Shown piece after piece: positions 7,752-15,483 of a stretch of DNA of 64,000 nucleotides. The notes beneath the pieces were generated by a model that saw nothing but the letters and a program-made list of their open reading frames with translations, was not told the DNA's origin and made no database searches. Location of the stretch: NCBI RefSeq assembly GCF_002019645.1, contig NZ_KV917374.1, positions 467,148 through 531,147 of the forward strand, written 5' to 3'. The translations under genes were made by a program, and so were the position numbers. The stretch is from Litchfieldia alkalitelluris (GTDB taxonomy: Bacteria > Bacillota > Bacilli > Bacillales > Bacillaceae_L). Position 1 is the stretch's first letter; each line of letters begins with the position of its first letter.

Positions 7752-8549
7752 ATGTTTAAACATATTTTCACACCCAAAAAGGAGATTGCAAAGTCTCTTT
7801 ATACGGGGGCAGGGCTAACTACGTTTTTAGTTTTTATTGCGGCTTGGGCGTTTTTGACGTATGGCGGGTTTGTTAATCCATTATTCTTACCTGCTCCAGA
7901 TAAGGTTATAAGTACAGGGTTTTCTATGTTTCAAAGTGGAGAAATTTATGGAGATATAGGAATCAGCTTTTCGCGTGTATTCTTTGGGTTTTTATTAGCA
8001 GCAATTATTGGTGTGCCGCTTGGGATTTTAATGGGCTCACTCCGTATTATGGAAGGAGCGTTTGAGCCGATTATTGGGTTTATACGTTATATGCCAGCAT
8101 CTGCTTTTATTCCATTGTTTATTTTGTGGATTGGTTTGGGTGAAATGGAGAAAATTACGGTTATTTTCTTTGGAACATTTTTTCAGCTTACATTAATGGT
8201 GATGGACGTAACAAAGAATGTTCAGAATGATTTAATAGAAGTTTCATATACTCTTGGTGCGAAAAAATCTCAGCTTTTTAGAAAGGTGATTCTACCTGCG
8301 TCAATGCCAGGGATTGTGGATACACTTCGAATTACATTCGGCTGGGCATGGACATATTTAGTTGTGGCAGAGCTTGTAGGGGCATCAAGTGGATTAGGAT
8401 TTATGATTATGCAGGCATCTCGCTTCTTAAATCCTGAGAAAATCATTGTTGGGATCTTGATTATTGGGATTCTTGGCTTAATTACTGATTTAATCTTTAA
8501 AGCAATCTATAAAGCTTCATTTTCTTGGATGAAAAAGGAGGGAGTATAA
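7752..8549 (+). CDS. NitT/TauT-type ABC transporter permease
   Basis: A 265-residue integral membrane subunit with about six membrane segments, of the SsuC/TauC/ThiX type. The coupling loop that contacts the ATPase is visible as YTLGAKKSQLFRKVILPASMPGIVDTLRI near the middle (EAA-type motif with the conserved Gly). ATG 7752 is the likely start because GGGAAGTAAG lies directly upstream; a longer frame from a GTG at 7701 runs through an interspersed repeat. The ATPase gene starts two bases after the stop. With its neighbours it forms the importer of an unidentified substrate. Confidence 0.88.
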   Translation: MFKHIFTPKKEIAKSLYTGAGLTTFLVFIAAWAFLTYGGFVNPLFLPAPDKVISTGFSMFQSGEIYGDIGISFSRVFFGFLLAAIIGVPLGILMGSLRIMEGAFEPIIGFIRYMPASAFIPLFILWIGLGEMEKITVIFFGTFFQLTLMVMDVTKNVQNDLIEVSYTLGAKKSQLFRKVILPASMPGIVDTLRITFGWAWTYLVVAELVGASSGLGFMIMQASRFLNPEKIIVGILIIGILGLITDLIFKAIYKASFSWMKKEGV

Positions 8550-8550
8550 T

Positions 8551-9336
8551 ATGAAAGGTCAACATAAGCTTGTTATCGATAATGTCGGGAAGATATTTCA
8601 AACAAAAAGTGGCGAAGTGGTAGCCCTTGATAAAACCTCCTTTTCCGTTGAAGAAGGAGAATTTGTCACAATCTTAGGACCATCTGGATGTGGAAAATCG
8701 ACGATTCTTCGAGTGGTAGCTGGATTAGAAGAGCCGACATCTGGACATGTATATTTGGATGGAAAGCAAATTAAAGGACCAGGTCCAGATCGAGGGATGG
8801 TATTCCAGTCATATACGTTATATCCTTGGTTAACGGTTGAAGAAAATATCACGTTCGGATTACAGTTAAAGGGAGTTTCAAAGAAACAGCAGAAGGAAGT
8901 TTCTAATCATTATATCAATCTGATTGGGTTGAAAGGATTTGAAAACCATTATCCGATTCAATTATCTGGTGGGATGAAGCAGCGTGTTGCGATTGCTAGA
9001 GCACTTGCGAATGATCCAGAGATTTTACTAATGGACGAGCCATTCGGTGCCCTTGATGCACAAACACGTACGATCATGCAGGAGATCCTACTTAAGGTAT
9101 GGGAAGAATCAAAGAAAACCATTCTTTTCATCACACATGATGTGGAAGAATCTATTTTCCTAGGAGACTCAGTATACGTAATGACAGCAAGACCAGGTCG
9201 CTTGAAGCAGAATATAAAAGTGCCGATTGCTCGACCTAGAACGTATCAAGACAAAGCTAGTGAAGAGTTTTTTAATCTTAAAGCTGAATTGCTAGAATTA
9301 ATTCGGGAAGAAAGCATTAAAGCGACAAAAGTGTAA
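8551..9336 (+). CDS. NitT/TauT-type ABC transporter ATP-binding protein
   Basis: A 261-residue ATPase with Walker A GPSGCGKST (43-51), the signature LSGGMKQR (about 143-150) and Walker B ILLMDEPFGALD, all intact. The family is SsuB/TauB/ThiZ-like. It completes the importer with the two preceding genes. The gene is followed by a strong terminator, which marks the end of the five-gene unit. Which molecule is imported is not visible; the nearby TPP-controlled thiW is separate and does not prove a thiamine role. Confidence 0.9.
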   Translation: MKGQHKLVIDNVGKIFQTKSGEVVALDKTSFSVEEGEFVTILGPSGCGKSTILRVVAGLEEPTSGHVYLDGKQIKGPGPDRGMVFQSYTLYPWLTVEENITFGLQLKGVSKKQQKEVSNHYINLIGLKGFENHYPIQLSGGMKQRVAIARALANDPEILLMDEPFGALDAQTRTIMQEILLKVWEESKKTILFITHDVEESIFLGDSVYVMTARPGRLKQNIKVPIARPRTYQDKASEEFFNLKAELLELIREESIKATKV

Positions 9337-9346
9337 TCTGACTAAT

Positions 9347-9386
9347 CCATGATGTGTACAATTTACAACATCGTGGGTTTTTTTAT
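9347..9386 (+). terminator. Terminator of the five-gene operon
   Basis: CCATGATGT pairs with ACATCGTGG (one G-T pair) and is followed by seven Ts, just after the ATPase stop codon. Confidence 0.8.
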
Positions 9387-9402
9387 TTATGCATATATGA
9401 GG

Positions 9403-9475
9403 TATTCGACAATATCCGGGTGGTGACAACACTTCGATATAACTTCGACAAAGTTCGGGTGGTGACAGGCACCAG
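9403..9475. repeat. Short interspersed element with GGTGACAGGCACC, copy 2
   Basis: TTCGACA and CGGGTGGTGACA each occur twice, 39 bp apart (CGGGTGG at 9417 and 9456), ending in GGTGACAGGCACCAG. This resembles the element at 7677-7740. It lies in the gap before the ABC exporter gene. Confidence 0.55.
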
Positions 9476-9535
9476 AGAAAAGGAGTATAATCCTAATATG
9501 TTTTTTTAATTTCAGTGATAAAGGAGAAGGGATAG

Positions 9536-11254
9536 ATGATTCGGCGTTTTTTTACGTATTATCAGCCACATAAGAAGTTGTTTATTGTGGATTTTAGTAG
9601 TGCGATTATCGTAGCTATTTTAGAGTTGGCCTTTCCCCTTGTAGTTCAATGGTTTATTGATGACTTATTACCAGGGCAAAATTGGTCAGCAATTCTTTGG
9701 GTAAGTGCTGGATTATTAGCTCTTTATATGATGAGTACAGGACTTCAATATATCGTTAACTATTTAGGGCATAAGCTGGGAATCAATATTGAAACAGATA
9801 TGAGACAGCAGCTCTTTAATCATGTTCAAAAGCAATCATTCCGATTTTTTGATAATACAAAAACTGGACATGTGATGAGTAGGATTACAAATGATCTATT
9901 TGATATTGGAGAGTTAGCACACCACGGTCCTGAGGATGTTTTTATTGCTGTGATGACATTTATCGGTGCTTTCTGGATTATGATGACAATTAATGTACAG
10001 TTAGCACTAGCAACCATTGTTGTAACGCCTTTTCTCATTGTTTTAATTGTTATTTGTAACCTACAGATGAATAAGGCATGGAAGCGGATGTACAGCAATA
10101 TTGCAGATGTAAATGCACGTGTTGAGGATAGTGTATCAGGAGTACGTGTGGTTCAATCATTCACAAACGAAAAGTTTGAGATTTCGAGATTCAAGAATGA
10201 TAATCAGCGTTTTCGTCTTGCGAAGCTTGGTGCATATAAAATAATGGCATCTAGCACCTCTGGTATTTACATGATGACGAGATTAATAACAATTATTGTG
10301 TTGACGTTTGGTGCATGGCTAAGTTATCAAGGCCAATTATCATATGGCGAACTAGTTAGTTTTGTTTTATATGTGACTGTCTTGTTAAAGCCGATAGACA
10401 AAATTAGCGCATTAATGGAGCTTTATCCAAAGGGAATGGCAGGATTTAAGAGATTTACAGAATTACTAGATCAAGAACCTGACATTCAGGATGCGAAGGA
10501 TGCCGTAAAAGTGCCAGAGCTTCATGGTGATATTCAGTTCGATAATGTATCTTTTAGTTATGAAGGAAATAAGAGCGTTCTAGAAAAGATAGATTTAAAG
10601 ATTCATGCGGGAGAAACCGTTGCCTTTGTTGGCCCTTCAGGTGCTGGTAAAACAACCATATGTTCATTAATTCCGAGATTTTATGATGTCGATGCTGGTT
10701 CAATTAAGATTGACGGGATTGATATTAGAAAAATGACCAAGGAATCATTACGTTCACAAATTGGTATTGTTCAACAGGATGTTTTTCTTTTTACTGGAAC
10801 ACTGAAAGAAAATATCGCATATGGAAATCTTCATGCATCAGATGAAGAAATCAAAGAAGCAGCAAGACGAGCATATCTAGAAGGATTTATTGATTCTCTT
10901 CCAGATGGGTATGAAACACAAATTGGAGAACGTGGTTTAAAACTTTCTGGTGGGCAAAAGCAAAGAATTGCGATTGCGAGAATGTTCTTGAAAAATCCGC
11001 CAATCCTTATACTAGATGAGGCAACGTCGGCTCTTGATACAGAAACTGAGCAGTTCATACAAGCAGCACTTACGGAGCTTTCGAAAAATCGTACAACATT
11101 AGTGATTGCACACCGCCTTGCAACGATTCGTAATGCAGACCGAATTGTTGTTGTCACAGAAAGTGGTATCGCTGAAGAAGGTAAACATGATGAATTAATC
11201 GAACAAAATGGAATTTTTGCAAACCTTCATCGTGTTCAATATCAACAATCTTAA
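9536..11254 (+). CDS. ABC transporter ATP-binding/permease protein (half-size exporter)
   Basis: A 572-residue type IV exporter subunit. Residues about 1-320 hold six membrane segments; the rest is the ATPase with Walker A GPSGAGKTT (about 364-372), signature LSGGQKQR and Walker B ILILDEATSALD. The fused layout means it works as a homodimer or with a partner half-transporter, exporting lipids, peptides or drugs. It is related to Bacillus YknU/YfiB/BmrA-type proteins, but no partner gene is beside it. It is monocistronic with its own terminator. The cargo is unknown. Confidence 0.9.
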   Translation: MIRRFFTYYQPHKKLFIVDFSSAIIVAILELAFPLVVQWFIDDLLPGQNWSAILWVSAGLLALYMMSTGLQYIVNYLGHKLGINIETDMRQQLFNHVQKQSFRFFDNTKTGHVMSRITNDLFDIGELAHHGPEDVFIAVMTFIGAFWIMMTINVQLALATIVVTPFLIVLIVICNLQMNKAWKRMYSNIADVNARVEDSVSGVRVVQSFTNEKFEISRFKNDNQRFRLAKLGAYKIMASSTSGIYMMTRLITIIVLTFGAWLSYQGQLSYGELVSFVLYVTVLLKPIDKISALMELYPKGMAGFKRFTELLDQEPDIQDAKDAVKVPELHGDIQFDNVSFSYEGNKSVLEKIDLKIHAGETVAFVGPSGAGKTTICSLIPRFYDVDAGSIKIDGIDIRKMTKESLRSQIGIVQQDVFLFTGTLKENIAYGNLHASDEEIKEAARRAYLEGFIDSLPDGYETQIGERGLKLSGGQKQRIAIARMFLKNPPILILDEATSALDTETEQFIQAALTELSKNRTTLVIAHRLATIRNADRIVVVTESGIAEEGKHDELIEQNGIFANLHRVQYQQS

Positions 11255-11262
11255 CCATGACG

Positions 11263-11298
11263 AAGAGCTTGAGTTTATTTCTCAAGCTCTTTTATATT
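11263..11298 (+). terminator. Terminator after the ABC exporter gene
   Basis: AAGAGCTTGAG pairs with CTCAAGCTCTT around a seven-base loop, followed by a T-rich tract. Confidence 0.85.
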
Positions 11299-11333
11299 TA
11301 AAAACTTTCAGTTCAATGAGTAACTAGTGTTTC

Positions 11334-11594
11334 CTACCAAAAAGGTCTGCGAGGCGCAACCGGTCCAACGGGTCCAACTGGTCCAGGAACGTGCACATGG
11401 TGATGTGACGCCGTTTGGTTAACAGAAGTTGTGTGGGGATAATAATGTTTGTGAATAAACTTCTGATGGTGATTGAACACAGTGTGTGATGGATGAATGT
11501 GTGGAACTTCAATTGGTTGCACGGAATTTACAGCATTTACTTTTGTAGGATAAACTACTGGTGAACAAGGTCTTGGTCTGAAAAATGACATCAT
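11334..11594 (-). CDS. CotD-like spore coat protein
   Basis: An 86-residue, His- and Pro-rich protein that resembles B. subtilis CotD, an inner spore coat protein made late in the mother cell. The shared features are the short N-terminal PRPCSPVVYPT stretch, VPHIHPSHT, HYYPHTTSVN and several HH pairs. It lacks the Cys-rich tail of CotD and instead ends in a short collagen-like GPVGPVGPVAP run. GGAGG lies just before tandem ATG codons at 11594 and 11591; either could start translation. It is transcribed opposite to its neighbours and forms its own unit. Confidence 0.8.
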   Translation of the reverse strand: MMSFFRPRPCSPVVYPTKVNAVNSVQPIEVPHIHPSHTVFNHHQKFIHKHYYPHTTSVNQTASHHHVHVPGPVGPVGPVAPRRPFW

Positions 11595-11749
11595 TCATTC
11601 CTCCTTTTTATAATTCTTTAATAATGTATGTAAAAGGGTTGGCATTTGTATAGACGGTAATCCGAAATTATTTAATAAACTTTAAGATGCTGTTTATCTT
11701 GAATTTTGATATTTGAATTCTGGGGAGATGGACGTTACCACCTCAATTA

Positions 11750-11916
11750 TTCAGTTGCAGAGACGAAATCAAGGAGAAAGTAAATCATAGGCGCGCTATG
11801 ATTCAGTTGCCTAGGCAAAAATAAGGAGAAAGTAAATCATAGGTTGTCTATGATTCAGTTGCCGAGACGAAATCAAGGAGGAAGTAAATCATAGGCCCAC
11901 TTTGAGGCAGTTGCCC
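11750..11916. repeat. Tandem array with 52-bp period
   Basis: TTCAGTTGC recurs at 11750, 11802 and 11854, with a last partial copy (GGCAGTTGCC) at 11906, an exact 52-bp period. Each unit continues with GAAATCAAGGAGAAAGTAAA and ATCATAGG. The sequence is unrelated to the CGCC arrays, but the period is half of theirs. It lies upstream of the cotD-like gene and before a GC-rich interspersed element; nothing else was seen in the 11595-12241 gap. Confidence 0.9.
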
Positions 11917-11944
11917 CAAGTAGGCATATCCAAAAACTGGTTTT

Positions 11945-12152
11945 TATGGTAGACCCGATACTAATATGATCCCACCTTAAAGAATGAATATATATGTGTG
12001 GAATGAGCGGAGAGCCACTCGACTCCTGCGGGATGTGCGGTCAGCGTGAGACCCCGCAGGAGCCAAAAGTGACGAGGAGGCTTACGAACCGCCCCGCGGA
12101 AAGCGAGTGGATCGCAGCGAATGCAACTCACTAACCTGAGTTATTTTCAGGA
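11945..12152 (+). repeat. GC-rich interspersed hairpin element, copy 1
   Basis: The core runs GTGTGGAATGAGCGGAGAGCC, then CTCCTGCGGG paired with CCCCGCAGGAG, GACGAGGAGGC, CCGCCCCGCGGAAAGCGAGTGG and ATCGCAGCGAATG. The same order is found at about 48.1, 50.3, 56.8 (inverted), 58.6 and 58.8 kb. Elements of this kind are common in Bacillaceae genomes. It ends about 90 bp before the thrE-type gene. Confidence 0.9.
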
Positions 12153-12241
12153 AAAACAATATTAAAAATGCTTGCTGTTCCATTTTAGTAAGAAAAAGCC
12201 TTATAATGAATATCTGAAATCTTATCTTTGGAGAGAATAAA

Positions 12242-12997
12242 ATGACAATGATACAAAAGTATTCTCATGAAATTATGGAAGTATGTGTACTTGCGGGGAA
12301 AATCATGCTTCAGAGTGGGGCGGAAACGTATCGAGTGGAAGATACAATGGCTCGAATTTCAGCTGCATATGGTTATCATCACTCACATAGCTTCGTGACC
12401 CCGACAGGAATCATATTCTCTCTAGACGGAGAGGATTCATCAAAGCTTATTCGCGTATCAGATCGAACAACGGATCTGAAAAAGGTTACAATTGTGAATG
12501 ACCTATCGCGAAGGATTAGTACCGGTACCTTGCCGGCAAATGAAGCATATCAGAAGTTAAAGGAAATTGAACAGGCAAAGCTGTTTTTTCCTACAGCGCT
12601 TCAAATTTTCGCTGCTGCGATTGCTAGTGGCTGCTTTTTAATTATGTTTCAAGGGAAATGGAATGATTTTATCCCAGCGGTAATTACAGGTGGGATTGGA
12701 TTTTCTGGATTAATATACATACATCATATTGTTAAACTAAAGTTTTTTGCAGAATTTGTGGCTTCAGCAATTATTGGATTATCAGCACTATTATTTGTCA
12801 GACTTGGTATAGGGATAGATCTAGATAAAATCATCATTGGATCAGTTATGCCCCTTGTACCTGGATTACTCATAACCAATGCAGTAAGAGACTTAATTGC
12901 AGGTCATCTAGTGTCGGGAATTTCGAAGGGAGCAGAGGCTTTTTTAACGGCATTTGCTATTGGTGCCGGAATAGCTATCGTGTTTTCGCTTTATTAA
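12242..12997 (+). CDS. Threonine/serine exporter family protein, N-terminal-type subunit (YjjP-like)
   Basis: A 251-residue protein matching the ThrE N-terminal domain family (YjjP/DUF1212). It has a soluble first part of about 115 residues (including GAETYRVEDTMARI and FVTPTGIIFSL, typical of the family) and then about five membrane segments. With the next gene it forms a split two-subunit exporter; the family includes threonine/serine exporters and the E. coli YjjPB succinate exporter. ATG 12242 follows GGAGAG. The gap to the partner gene is 83 bp. The real substrate cannot be told from sequence. Confidence 0.88.
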   Translation: MTMIQKYSHEIMEVCVLAGKIMLQSGAETYRVEDTMARISAAYGYHHSHSFVTPTGIIFSLDGEDSSKLIRVSDRTTDLKKVTIVNDLSRRISTGTLPANEAYQKLKEIEQAKLFFPTALQIFAAAIASGCFLIMFQGKWNDFIPAVITGGIGFSGLIYIHHIVKLKFFAEFVASAIIGLSALLFVRLGIGIDLDKIIIGSVMPLVPGLLITNAVRDLIAGHLVSGISKGAEAFLTAFAIGAGIAIVFSLY

Positions 12998-13080
12998 ATT
13001 GGCTTGTGTCTGATACAAAGTTGTTTAAATAATAAGGCGAAGCATATTTCAAGTGTTTCTTAGAAGGAGAATTTATAAAA

Positions 13081-13506
13081 ATGATTGCACAACTAATAAC
13101 TAGTTTTATCGCTTCGGCAGCGTTCGGAATTATTTTTAACGCACCTAAAAATTCACTGATTAAATGTGGCTTTGTTGGTATGGTCGGTTGGGTCTTATAT
13201 TACTACTTGGTTGAACTAAATGTGGATTATGTGTTTGCGACGATTTCAGCTTCATTTGTTATTGCCATTTTCAGCCATATTTTTGCAAAAATCTACAAGA
13301 CGCCAATGATTATCTTTAGTGTAGCCGGAATCATCCCGTTAGTTCCGGGTGGTCTTGCATATGATGCAATGAGAAATTTCGTTGAAAATGATTATAGTGA
13401 AGCGTTACCGCTTGCAGCAAGAGCATTTATGATTTCAGGTTCAATTGCGATTGGACTCGTGTTTTCAGAGGTGATTAATCAGGTGGTGCGAAAGCCAAAG
13501 GTATAA
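13081..13506 (+). CDS. Threonine/serine exporter family protein, C-terminal-type subunit (YjjB-like)
   Basis: A 141-residue membrane protein with four or five helices, corresponding to the second half of ThrE (YjjB, ThrE_2 family). The conserved stretch IIPLVPGGLAYDAMRNF (about residues 81-97) parallels MPLVPGLLITNAVRDL in the partner, as expected for repeats of one ancestral unit. GAAGGAG precedes the ATG at 13081. It should act only together with the upstream subunit. A nine-bp hairpin (13516-13541) follows but has no T-tract. Confidence 0.88.
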   Translation: MIAQLITSFIASAAFGIIFNAPKNSLIKCGFVGMVGWVLYYYLVELNVDYVFATISASFVIAIFSHIFAKIYKTPMIIFSVAGIIPLVPGGLAYDAMRNFVENDYSEALPLAARAFMISGSIAIGLVFSEVINQVVRKPKV

Positions 13507-13601
13507 AAATTATCGTGGTTGCACTTTGTGAGGTGCAACCATACCAAACACTTTCCTGGTTAGATTTAGTTTTTTCTTTTTCCAGTCACTAGTCCCTTTC
13601 A

Positions 13602-13942
13602 TTATTGCTTCCAAAGAATCAATAACACTCGATTAAGAATAGTTAAAATGAGAAATCCAGTAGCAAAATGAATTTTCCCAACCGAGTACAAAGCAATCGC
13701 TGCTAGTGCAAAATCGCTAGCTCTAATAATAATTTCACAACCCCAGATAGTTGATATGGTGCTGCAGGTGAGCCAAAAAGTCCCCAAATGATCGCTATGA
13801 TAAGTGGAGATCCGACCCCTAGTCCAAGCTTCACAAACCCATTTTTTCCTGTGTGAAATCCCCAATAACAAAATATCCAAAGCGCAGTTAGCTCTAGGAA
13901 AAAACGAAGGCCGAGGTTAATAGCTTTAAAAATAAACAACAT
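13602..13942 (-). pseudogene. yrdB: YrdB-like (DUF2568) membrane protein, frameshifted
   Basis: Two overlapping frames together rebuild a YrdB family protein of about 113 residues with four membrane segments. The first frame gives LFIFKAINLGLRFFLEL and so on to VKLLLELAI (13942 to about 13712). The second continues with FALAAIALYSVGKIHFATGF to LILWKQ (to 13602). The break falls at a run of four Ts in the coding strand; one more T would restore a single frame. GGGTGA precedes the ATG. This is either a recent inactivation or a homopolymer sequencing error; the downstream half shows no other damage. Confidence 0.8.
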
Positions 13943-13976
13943 ATAATCACCCTTTTTTTAAATTAGCGATTGCTAA

Positions 13977-14014
13977 AACTAATACCATTAGTTATTATGA
14001 TAATATCATTAGTT
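13977..14014 (+). promoter_or_regulatory. Palindromic operator candidates before the metallo-hydrolase/TetR pair
   Basis: AACTAAT-acc-ATTAGTT (13977-13993) is a perfect 7+7 palindrome. It is followed by the near-palindrome ATGATAATATCAT (13997-14009) and another ATTAGTT half (14008-14014). They lie 20 to 57 bases before the metallo-hydrolase start, where an autoregulating TetR protein (encoded next in the unit) would be expected to bind. The binding itself is an inference. Confidence 0.55.
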
Positions 14015-14033
14015 TTTAAGGAGTGGAAGTTCT

Positions 14034-14744
14034 TTGGTGAAAATAAACCAATATAAAACTGTTTATCAAATCGCTTTTTTTCCTCGTTTATTTCCTGTGA
14101 ATTGTTATTTAGTTGAAGAAGAGACGGAGTTGACCTTGATTGATGCAGGGTTACCTCTTAGTTACAAGGGGATAATGGAGGCTGCTAATACAATAGGGAA
14201 GCCTATTACAAAAATGGTTCTAACCCATGTGCATGATGATCATGTCGGGGCTTTGGATCAGCTAAAGCAAATGTTGCCAGATGTCCCCGTTTATGTCTCA
14301 AAGAGAGATGCTAAGCTTATGAACGGAGATCGTTCACTAGAAGAAGGTGAGCCGAATACTCCAATAAGAGGCGGGGTTCCAAAAAAGTTACTTACAAGAG
14401 CCGATGTTTTAATGAAAGAAGGAGATAAAATAGGTTCACTACTAGCCATTGACACTCCAGGTCATACACCAGGTTCAATGTCCTTCTTTGATACAAGAAT
14501 AAATGCAATCATTGCCGGAGATGCGTTCCAGACTAAAGGAGGAATTGCTGTAGCAGGGCAACTACGTCCATTCTTTCCGTTCCCTGCCTTAGCAACTTGG
14601 AATAAAGAGCTTGCATTAAAAAGTGCAAAGAAAATTAGCGATTACGGCCCATCATTATTAGCAATTGGACATGGGCAAATGATTGAAGAGCCAAAGGAGC
14701 TACTATACAAAGCAATAATCGAAGCAGAAAAAAAACTAGCGTAA
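14034..14744 (+). CDS. MBL-fold metallo-hydrolase
   Basis: A 236-residue metallo-beta-lactamase-fold enzyme with the metal-binding motif HVHDDH (about residues 63-68), a following His in DTPGHTPGS, Asp in IAGDAF and a late His in AIGHG. These are the ligands of a two-zinc site. Substrates of the family range from thioesters to lactones. Start is TTG 14034 after AAGGAG (GTG 14037 is the alternative). A TetR-type gene follows after 15 bases, and palindromes precede this gene, so it is probably induced by a small molecule it may help remove. Confidence 0.85.
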   Translation: MVKINQYKTVYQIAFFPRLFPVNCYLVEEETELTLIDAGLPLSYKGIMEAANTIGKPITKMVLTHVHDDHVGALDQLKQMLPDVPVYVSKRDAKLMNGDRSLEEGEPNTPIRGGVPKKLLTRADVLMKEGDKIGSLLAIDTPGHTPGSMSFFDTRINAIIAGDAFQTKGGIAVAGQLRPFFPFPALATWNKELALKSAKKISDYGPSLLAIGHGQMIEEPKELLYKAIIEAEKKLA

Positions 14745-14759
14745 AAAGGAGTAAGATGA

Positions 14760-15332
14760 ATGTCACCAAGAGTTGGACTAGATCAACAGACAATTTTACA
14801 TGCAGCAACTGAAATCGTAAATGAGCAAGGAATAGAAGCTATTACTTTGGCTTTATTAGCTAAAAAACTAAATATCCGTCCACCCTCTCTGTATAATCAT
14901 ATTGATGGTCTTGAGGGATTAAAGAAAAATCTTGCGATATATGGCCTTGATCAGCTATATGAAGTTTTAACAAAATCGGCAGTTGGCCGTTCAGGTAATG
15001 ATGCTATTCATGCTTTAAGTCAGGCATACATCGGATATGTTCGTAATAATCCTGGAGTATATGAGGCATCATTACTGATACCGCAAGATCCTGATATTCA
15101 AAATGCTGGCAAGAAAATCGTCGATTTATCTTTAGCTGTTTTAGCACATTTTCAATTAAAGGAAGAAGATGCACTTCATGCTGTACGTGGACTAAGGAGT
15201 ATTCTTCATGGATTTGCATCACTTGAACAAAAGGGTAGCTTTGGATTGCCGATTAGCATTGATATCAGTTTGAATAGGTTAGTTGATTCGTATTTAGTAG
15301 GTATTAATACATTTAGTGAGGACCCCAAGTAA
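14760..15332 (+). CDS. TetR/AcrR family regulator
   Basis: A 190-residue protein with an N-terminal helix-turn-helix (about residues 10-55, TLALLAKKLNIRPPSLYNHIDG) followed by a ligand-binding domain of the WHG type (LRSILHGFASLEQKG near residue 150). It most likely represses its own unit with the metallo-hydrolase through the palindromes upstream of that gene. AAAGGAG precedes the ATG. The terminator stem begins inside the last codons. Confidence 0.87.
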   Translation: MSPRVGLDQQTILHAATEIVNEQGIEAITLALLAKKLNIRPPSLYNHIDGLEGLKKNLAIYGLDQLYEVLTKSAVGRSGNDAIHALSQAYIGYVRNNPGVYEASLLIPQDPDIQNAGKKIVDLSLAVLAHFQLKEEDALHAVRGLRSILHGFASLEQKGSFGLPISIDISLNRLVDSYLVGINTFSEDPK

Positions 15333-15361
15333 AAAATTCCATACTTGGGGTTTATTCTTTT
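15323..15361 (+). terminator. Terminator after the TetR gene
   Basis: CCCCAAGT pairs with ACTTGGGG around a 12-base loop, then TTTATTCTTTT. The left arm overlaps the TetR stop codon. Confidence 0.85.
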
Positions 15362-15483
15362 ACTGTCTCTGGTAGAATAGATAAGGATAGAAACTCGCTA
15401 AATCACTATATTTTAGTTGGATAAATCATTATTTTTGTGATATAAATACAATATTAATTAGGCTGTTGAGAAAGGTTGGTTTT

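Noticed and set aside
14034-15332. Quorum-quenching lactonase operon
   Set aside because: The HxHxDH metal motif is shared by many MBL enzymes; nothing in the sequence shows lactone specificity, so only the family is named.
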